DNA of 64,000 bases, taken from Methanosarcina vacuolata Z-761 (GTDB taxonomy: Archaea > Halobacteriota > Methanosarcinia > Methanosarcinales > Methanosarcinaceae). The stretch is from assembly GCF_000969905.1 (NCBI RefSeq), contig NZ_CP009520.1, positions 2,232,001 through 2,296,000 on the forward strand. The letters run 5' to 3'. A program made the translations under genes and the position numbers. Positions 58,880 through 64,000 of this stretch are shown one piece after another. Numbering within the stretch: the first letter of the stretch is position 1; every line of letters begins with the position of its first letter. A model generated the notes under the pieces. That model was given only the letters and a program-made list of their open reading frames with translations, was not told the DNA's origin and made no database searches.

Positions 58880-60397
58880 ATGAAACACATTTTATCTGTT
58901 TGTCCAGAGTGCAAAAAAGTTATTGATTCCATTATGTTTGAAGAAAACGGCAAGATAATGTTGAAAAAAACTTGCCCCGAACATGGGACATTTATGGACA
59001 TTTACTGGTCGGACAGCAAACTATACGACAGGTTCAGACGCTATTCTTATGTAGGCAATGGAGTTTCCAGTGAGTCGACCCTTACTTCTAATGGCTGTCC
59101 CTGGGACTGCGGAATTTGCTCCAAACATAAAACAGGGACTTTGCTTGCAAACATCGATGTTACCAATCGTTGTAATCTTAGTTGTCCGGTGTGCTTTGCT
59201 AATGCCAAAGCAAGTGGCTTTATATACGAGCCAGATTTTGAACAGATAAGAGAAATGCTGCTGACTCTCCGGAATCAAAAACCTGTTCCCTGCTATGCCG
59301 TCCAATTTGCTGGAGGAGAGCCTACAGTCCGGGAAGACCTTCCGAAAATTATCGAAACGGCTCAAGAGCTTGGGTTTACACAGATCCAGATTGCAACTAA
59401 TGGTGTCAGGCTCGCAAAAAGCCAGGAATACTGTGAAGCTTTAAAGGCCGCAGGGCTCCATACTGTATATCTATCCTTTGACGGAGTCTCAGAAGAACCA
59501 TACATAAAAAATCGAGGATTTAATGCCCTTCCTGTAAAACAAAAAGCTATTGAAAATTGCAGGCAGACCGGCCTGAGTAGTGTTGTGCTCGTGCCCACCT
59601 TGATAAAAGGCGTTAATGACCACCAGGTCGGAGATATTGTCCGCTTTGCGGCTAGAAATGAGGACGTAGTGAGAGGCGTAAACTTCCAGCCTGTAGCATT
59701 TGCAGGCCGCATTGATCAGGCCATGCGAAAAGAACAGAGAATAACAATTCCCGATCTAGTATCACTTCTGGAAGAACAAACCGAAGGAGAAATTCCCAGT
59801 TCAGCCTGGTATCCTGCATCTGCTGCAGTCCCCATCATCCGATTCGTGAGTGCGGTGCGAAAGGTCCCGCTTCCCGAGTTCACAGTGCATCCTCTCTGTG
59901 GAGCTGCCACTTATGTCTTTGAGAGAGAGGGAAAACTAATTCCTATAAACGAGTTCGTAGACGTGGATGGGTTACTTGAGTTCCTTGAAAGTATTACTCC
60001 AGAATTTAAGGGGCAAGGTTCTAACGTAACGAAACTTGCAAAAGTTCTCCGCAATGTCCCGCGCTACATTGATGAAGCCAGGAGTCCAAAGGACCTTAAG
60101 ATAGTCTCCCTCATAAATAATTTTCTTAAAAACGGTACAAGAGAGCATGCTGCTCAATTTCATAGAAAATCACTTTTCCTTGGAGCTATGCACTTTCAGG
60201 ACCTCTACAACCTGGATCTGGAAAGGGTTGAAAACTGCGGAATCCACTATGCTACTCCTGATGGCAAAGTGATTCCCTTCTGCACTTATAACAATTTTCA
60301 TAGAGAAGGAGTGGAGGCAAAGTATTCAAAACAATATAGGAAAAACATGGATTTTGATAAGAAAACCCTGGATGTTCTGGAAAGAGAAACACCTTGA
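58880..60397 (+). CDS. tes: Tetraether lipid synthase (radical SAM)
   Basis: A 505-aa radical SAM protein matching the archaeal Tes family (M. jannaschii MJ0619 type). It has an N-terminal zinc- or iron-binding segment (C8, C11, C32, H35), a second cluster motif CPWDCGICSKH (C73, C77, C80), the radical SAM motif CNLSCPVC (C98, C102, C105), and a C-terminal cluster region (CGIHYATPDGKVIPFC). Tes joins the phytanyl or geranylgeranyl chains of two archaeol-type phospholipids to form macrocyclic or tetraether membrane lipids. Placement before ferredoxin and geranylgeranyl reductase supports this. There is a 260-bp leader holding a MITE-like element. AAGGTG precedes the ATG. Methanosarcina are known mainly for diether lipids, so expression may be conditional. 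Confidence 0.88.
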   Translation: MKHILSVCPECKKVIDSIMFEENGKIMLKKTCPEHGTFMDIYWSDSKLYDRFRRYSYVGNGVSSESTLTSNGCPWDCGICSKHKTGTLLANIDVTNRCNLSCPVCFANAKASGFIYEPDFEQIREMLLTLRNQKPVPCYAVQFAGGEPTVREDLPKIIETAQELGFTQIQIATNGVRLAKSQEYCEALKAAGLHTVYLSFDGVSEEPYIKNRGFNALPVKQKAIENCRQTGLSSVVLVPTLIKGVNDHQVGDIVRFAARNEDVVRGVNFQPVAFAGRIDQAMRKEQRITIPDLVSLLEEQTEGEIPSSAWYPASAAVPIIRFVSAVRKVPLPEFTVHPLCGAATYVFEREGKLIPINEFVDVDGLLEFLESITPEFKGQGSNVTKLAKVLRNVPRYIDEARSPKDLKIVSLINNFLKNGTREHAAQFHRKSLFLGAMHFQDLYNLDLERVENCGIHYATPDGKVIPFCTYNNFHREGVEAKYSKQYRKNMDFDKKTLDVLERETP

Positions 60398-60939
60398 TTT
60401 CTCCTACAAAGGAAAGAATGAAAATTTTCTAAAAGGTAAAAATATAATTCGGTGGTGTAATACAAAATATTTATATTAGATAAAAAATTAACTGAATGAA
60501 ATTTTTATATCGAATAAATTGGTTCAATAGAGCCAATAACTTTAACTGGACAAATACATTAATTGTGAAAACTATTCAGAAGAGTAACCATACAAAATGT
60601 AAATCTGAATTCAAATCTGATCTTTCTGAGGAAGAAGTTAGAGATGAAAACTAGACCTCGGAAATTCAAAAAATATTCATTGACCGAAAAATAAAAGTTT
60701 AAAATTATAACGGTTAAAAAGAACTTTCAGGACTCTATTGAAGTAATCAGTAGAAACCCTCAGAGCCTTTGGCACATGCATGAAACATGAGAAACTTTAT
60801 ACTGGTGTTAAAGATTTTCATGGAAAATAATGTGGCATTATACTGTGATGCCTTTCGGTTCATGCCACAGCATTTGCAAGAAAGAAGATTTCTACTGGTT
60901 AAGCATTATATATTAATTTTAAAATGTACAGGTGAGCTG
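60398..60939. other. Intergenic region between tes and the ferredoxin gene
   Basis: 540 bp without a recognisable gene. It includes the motif AGAGCCAATAACTTTAA at 60529-60545 (shared with 57856-57872) and AT-rich stretches (ATATTTATATTAG near 60467). The ferredoxin-ggr pair therefore probably has its own promoter. Confidence 0.4.
60529..60545 (+). promoter_or_regulatory. 17-bp motif shared with the TetR upstream region, copy 2
   Basis: Exact copy of 57856-57872, about 395 bp upstream of the ferredoxin start. See findings. Confidence 0.35.
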
Positions 60940-61116
60940 GTGAGCCTTAATATAAACAGATATAAATGTGGATACTGTGGTGCCTGTGTGGGAGTCTGCC
61001 CTAAAGGAGCACTCGAACTTGTAGAGACCTGGGTCGAAGTAGACGAAAGTACGTGCATTACGTGCGGGATATGCGATCGAATCTGCCCTGTCGGAGCAAT
61101 TGAGGTAATGAAATGA
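60940..61116 (+). CDS. 2[4Fe-4S] ferredoxin partner of geranylgeranyl reductase
   Basis: A 58-aa ferredoxin with two cluster motifs, [14 protein letters not shown] and [15 protein letters not shown] much longer upstream frame (from 60787) is unlikely to be translated: GTG 60940, with AGGTGAG about six bases before it, gives the normal length. The TGA overlaps the ATG of ggr (ATGA at 61113-61116), so translation is coupled. In M. acetivorans the ferredoxin encoded beside geranylgeranyl reductase supplies electrons to it, and the same arrangement is seen here. Its proximity to tes, which also needs low-potential electrons, is suggestive. Confidence 0.9.
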   Translation: MSLNINRYKCGYCGACVGVCPKGALELVETWVEVDESTCITCGICDRICPVGAIEVMK

Positions 61117-62345
61117 AGGACAGTTATGATGTTTTAGTTATAGGAGCAGGGCCTGCAGGTTCCATTGCCGCCAGAACTGTAGCCGAAAAAGGGCTGGATG
61201 TACTTTTAATCGAAAAACGCCAGGAGATAGGTGACCCTGTACGCTGTGCCGAAGGCGTGAGCAAAGTATATCTCAAAAAACACGTGGAAATTGACAATAG
61301 ATGGATTTGTGCTGACCTTAATGCCTCCCATATTTACGCGCCGGACGGTACAAAGATAGAGATGGCAGAAGAAATCGCTGGTGGAGAAGTAGGCTACGTC
61401 CTTGAGAGAAAAGTGTTTGACCGGGCACTTGCAGAACAGGCCGCCAAAGCCGGGGCGGAAGTGAGGGTAAAAACCAGAGCAACCGGACTTATCATTGAAG
61501 ACGATTTTGTCAAAGGAGCCAGGCTCATGCATCTTGGAAAAGAATACGATGTACGGGCCAAGATAGTAATAGGCGCTGACGGGGTAGAATCAAAGGTAGG
61601 CAGATGGGCAGGCATCGATACCTCTTTAAAGCCGATAGATATAGAAACATGTGCCCAGTACCTGATAGCTGGATTGAACATAGACCAGCACCACTGCGAA
61701 TTTTACATAGGTAATGAAATTGCACCGGGCGGCTATATATGGGTCTTTCCGAAAGGCGGTGGAAAAGCCAATGTAGGGATCGGGATTCTCGGGAGCAAGA
61801 CTGGAAAATTCAAACCAAGACCTGTAGACTATCTTAACAAATTTCTGGAAACGAAATTTCCCGATGCCAGGATAGTCGAGATGGTTTTCGGAGGAGTTCC
61901 GGTTTCTGGGAGCATTGAGAAAACTTCCACTAACGGACTTATGCTGATCGGAGACGCTGCCCGCCAATCCGACCCTATCACAGGCGGCGGAATTCTTAAC
62001 GCAATGGATGCCGGAAAGATGGCAGGAGAAGCTGCATATACAGCTATATCCGCAGGCGATGTCTCCCTAGAAAAACTCGAAGAACTTTATGAGAAACCAT
62101 GGAGAGCAACCCTGGGTCACGAAATAGACATGAGCCTCATCGTAAAGAATTGCTTTATCAATCTAAGCGACGAGGACCTCAATTCGCTTGCGTATTCCCT
62201 GAAAAATGTAAAATTCGAGAGAATGAGCCTTCTTGACCTGTTACAGGCCCTCTTTAAAGCCAATAAAAAACTTCTCTGGGACCTTCGAGTACTTTTCAAA
62301 GACGCCGCAAAAGAAGTGGTAAAGAATAAGCTGAACGCAGACTAA
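61113..62345 (+). CDS. Digeranylgeranylglycerophospholipid reductase
   Basis: A 410-aa FAD-dependent geranylgeranyl reductase. GAGPAG at residues 11-16 binds FAD, C45 lies in [10 protein letters not shown] (the conserved YxWxFPx7-8GxG and cysteine region of the family), [20 protein letters not shown] near 205-224 contains the substrate-pocket motif, and [21 protein letters not shown] is the second FAD site. It saturates the isoprenoid chains of archaeal membrane lipids, using reduced ferredoxin from the overlapping upstream gene. It acts at the membrane face without transmembrane helices. A GC hairpin followed by T-rich sequence ends the message. Confidence 0.93.
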   Translation: MKDSYDVLVIGAGPAGSIAARTVAEKGLDVLLIEKRQEIGDPVRCAEGVSKVYLKKHVEIDNRWICADLNASHIYAPDGTKIEMAEEIAGGEVGYVLERKVFDRALAEQAAKAGAEVRVKTRATGLIIEDDFVKGARLMHLGKEYDVRAKIVIGADGVESKVGRWAGIDTSLKPIDIETCAQYLIAGLNIDQHHCEFYIGNEIAPGGYIWVFPKGGGKANVGIGILGSKTGKFKPRPVDYLNKFLETKFPDARIVEMVFGGVPVSGSIEKTSTNGLMLIGDAARQSDPITGGGILNAMDAGKMAGEAAYTAISAGDVSLEKLEELYEKPWRATLGHEIDMSLIVKNCFINLSDEDLNSLAYSLKNVKFERMSLLDLLQALFKANKKLLWDLRVLFKDAAKEVVKNKLNAD

Positions 62346-62365
62346 ATGTAATATAGAGTAAGATG

Positions 62366-62416
62366 TAACGCCTGGAAGCCCAGGCACTTTCTTCCATTTA
62401 TTAGACTTCTTTTTTT
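62366..62416 (+). terminator. Hairpin plus T-run terminator after ggr
   Basis: GCCTGG-AAG-CCCAGGC (about 62369-62384) forms a 6-bp stem and is followed by CTTTCTTCC and CTTCTTTTTTTAGG, 25-70 bp after the stop. A plausible terminator. Confidence 0.5.
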
Positions 62417-62577
62417 AGGAACACCGAAGCAGAATCCCCGCATATTCAAACGTGGGATGAATGCGCAATCTATCTCAGCATCACGCTTTTAACTCTGATG
62501 AGATATTTGTTTATAATCCCAGAAATTTGAGTAAATTAGCTCTCCTGAGAGCGTTGAAAATATAACCTTTTTCCAGA

Positions 62578-62725
62578 GATTACTCCGCTTGAGCGAACGA
62601 AGTGAGCGAAACGGCCCCGTCCTCCCGAGACGGGACTCGTGAAGCGAAACTTTTGTGTTCATAAATTACCCCGCTTGAGCGAACGAAGTGAGCGAAACGG
62701 TACCGTCCTCCCGAGACGGGACTCG
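62578..62725. repeat. Two copies of a 60-bp GC-rich palindromic element
   Basis: CGCTTGAGCGAACGAAGTGA followed by GCGAAACGG and CCGTCCTCCCGAGACGGGAC occurs at 62578-62640 and again at 62665-62724. It has several nested stems (CGCT..AGCG; CCGTC..GACGG; CCCGAG..CTCGGG) and is much richer in GC than its surroundings. Confidence 0.85.
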
Positions 62726-62895
62726 GGTGACGGGACTCGGGTGACGGGACTCGGGTGACGGGACTCGGGTGACGGGACTCGGGTGACGGGACTCGGGTGA
62801 CGGGACTCGGGTGACGGGACTCGGGTGACGGGACTCGGGTGACGGGACTCGGGTGACGGGACTCGGGTGACGGGACTCGGGTGACGGAACTCGGG
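62714..62895. repeat. 14-bp GC-rich tandem array in the TrkH 3' flank
   Basis: About 13 copies of GGTGACGGGACTCG from the second palindromic element up to four bases before the TrkH stop. On the minus strand the unit (CACCCGAGTCCCGT) resembles the end of the coding sequence (ACGCCCGAGTTC), which is also repeated right after the stop. Confidence 0.92.
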
Positions 62896-62898
62896 CGA

Positions 62899-64000
62899 TT
62901 ACTTGCTCCAGAACTCGGGCGTAAAAAGTAGAATTACAGTATAGACTTCAAGCCTACCGATCCACATATTTGCAATAAGGACCAGTTTACCCAGAGGTGG
63001 AATAGGAGCAAAACTGCCCATTGGACCTACGACATTCAGACCTGGCCCTATATTACCAAGCGTAGCTATGGACGCAGTAAATGAAGTTATAATGTCCATG
63101 CCCAGAACCGAGAGAATCAGGGTGCTTAAGAGAAAGACAAGCAGATATATGACAACAAATGAAACAATCGAATTGACAATCTCATCGGGTACATTTTTAT
63201 TGTTAAATTTAACGGCTTTTATGGCTCTCGGATGAATAGCTTTGAATAACTCCGCTCGACTGTGCCTGAGGAGAATAAGAACACGCACAACCTTCATGCC
63301 TCCACCTGTAGAACCGGCGCAGCCTCCAATAAACATCACCACTATAAGTACCATTTTGGCAGAATCGGACCAGAGATTAAAATCTGTTGTCGCAAATCCT
63401 GTACTTGTCATGATCGAAACTATCTGAAAAATGGCAAATCTGAAGGAGTTAAAAAATCCTGTGCCCATATCCCGCCAGAGCAGAATAGCAAGAATCGCGG
63501 TTGCTGAAAGGACCAGGACTGTATAGAAACGGAATTCATCGTCTTTAAAAAGAAACTTTTTGTCTATGTAAATTGCCCGATAGTGAAGCGCAAAGTTTGC
63601 ACCGGCAATGAACATGAAAAAGGTTATTATGAACTCAATAAGAGGGCTATTAAAAGCTTCAACGCTCAGAGCGTAATTGGAAAAACCTCCACATGCCATT
63701 GTAGTAAAAGTATGATTAAAAGAATCATAAAGGGAGACTCCCGCAAGCAGGAGGACAATAACCTGAAGAAGGGAAATTGCAAAGTAGACTACCCAGAGAA
63801 TTCTTGCAGTTTCCTTTACCCTTGGCTTTAGTTTATCCTCAGTAGGCCCAGGCGCTTCGGCCCGAAAAAGCTGGCGGCCTGCAACTCCGAGTTTGGGGAG
63901 GATAGCGATGAAAAGCACAATAATACCCATGCCACCAAGCCACTGGATCATTCCTCTCCAGAAAAGAATGCCTTTTGGATGGCTTTCTATGTCAGTAAGA
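62899..64000 (-). CDS. TrkH-family potassium uptake protein (5' end outside window)
   Basis: At least 366 residues; the frame continues through the right edge (LTDIESHPKGILFWRGMIQWLGGMG), so the N-terminus is missing. It is a multi-pass membrane protein with the K+ selectivity filter segments of Trk/Ktr channels: TMACGGFSN, SIMTSTGFATTDF and ATLGNIGPGLN, plus the GGCAGSTGGGMKVVR helix-loop. It mediates K+ uptake with a cytoplasmic TrkA-like regulator not encoded in the window. The C-terminus ends FTPEFWSK followed by TAA and a GC-rich tandem array. An internal ATG at 63951 is not the true start. Confidence 0.92.
   Translation of the reverse strand, partial: LTDIESHPKGILFWRGMIQWLGGMGIIVLFIAILPKLGVAGRQLFRAEAPGPTEDKLKPRVKETARILWVVYFAISLLQVIVLLLAGVSLYDSFNHTFTTMACGGFSNYALSVEAFNSPLIEFIITFFMFIAGANFALHYRAIYIDKKFLFKDDEFRFYTVLVLSATAILAILLWRDMGTGFFNSFRFAIFQIVSIMTSTGFATTDFNLWSDSAKMVLIVVMFIGGCAGSTGGGMKVVRVLILLRHSRAELFKAIHPRAIKAVKFNNKNVPDEIVNSIVSFVVIYLLVFLLSTLILSVLGMDIITSFTASIATLGNIGPGLNVVGPMGSFAPIPPLGKLVLIANMWIGRLEVYTVILLFTPEFWSK

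Noticed and set aside
60787-60939. 50-residue N-terminal extension of the ferredoxin next to ggr
   Set aside because: The extension has no conserved features, while GTG 60940 has a Shine-Dalgarno and gives the normal ferredoxin length.

Overview
The window reads as chromosome of a methanogenic archaeon of the genus Methanosarcina. The basis is AT-rich, gene-poor intergenic DNA combined with a methanogenesis marker 8 family gene (33443-34291), two diphthamide genes (dphB, dph6), archaeal families such as UPF0212, DUF357 and DUF2121, and a membrane-lipid locus (58880-62345) with tetraether synthase, ferredoxin and geranylgeranyl reductase in the order known from M. acetivorans. I cannot fix the species. 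I see no rRNA, tRNA, CRISPR array or intact insertion sequence.

Layout. 1-2957 (minus): GH130-type glycosidase (cut by the window edge) and a glycogen-debranching enzyme. 3466-6599 (plus): iron alcohol dehydrogenase, LURP-one-like protein, AI-2E-type permease. 6885-8173 (minus): small zinc-ribbon protein and DUF2121 protein. 8801-13694 (plus): membrane protein, Xre regulator, then an ABC ATPase, an exported CARDB-like protein and a MacB/FtsX permease. 14106-17801 (plus): PsiE-like protein, HhH-GPD DNA glycosylase, HD protein, histidine phosphatase. 17989-20858: SagB-like oxidoreductase, DUF59 protein, a ferredoxin whose only plausible start is AUA, and a winged-helix regulator. 21182-29838: small proteins, dph6, a PfkB kinase, UPF0212, DUF357-dphB, a thioredoxin/thioredoxin-reductase pair, and two regulators. 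30806-38465: two TPR proteins flanking a siroheme/Fe-S protein and the marker 8 protein. 38715-49682: thiI, a response regulator, a HEAT-repeat protein, a second helical-repeat protein, a double SagB protein and a DJ-1 protein. 50147-55137: DUF92 protein, dihydrolipoamide-dehydrogenase-like protein, Trm5-like methyltransferase, pyrophosphatase-like protein. 55676-62345: a radical SAM/SPASM enzyme with a lipoprotein, then a TetR regulator, tes, ferredoxin and ggr. 62899-end (minus): TrkH potassium transporter, cut by the edge.

The most striking non-coding feature is that tandem repeat arrays, with a different unit at each locus, sit in the 3' flank of roughly 16 genes on both strands. In at least five cases (FtsX permease, DUF59, Lpd-like, TetR, and probably the 66-aa gene) the stop codon itself lies in the first repeat copy. 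At TrkH the unit resembles the last coding bases. This suggests repeated expansion from gene ends. Further observations are a MITE-like element present twice, one copy with an 8-bp target duplication inside the TetR 3' repeat; two candidate AUA/AUC start codons only about 500 bp apart; a frameshifted DUF1508 pseudogene; a large inverted duplication at 40.9-42.3 kb; and several dispersed intergenic repeats.
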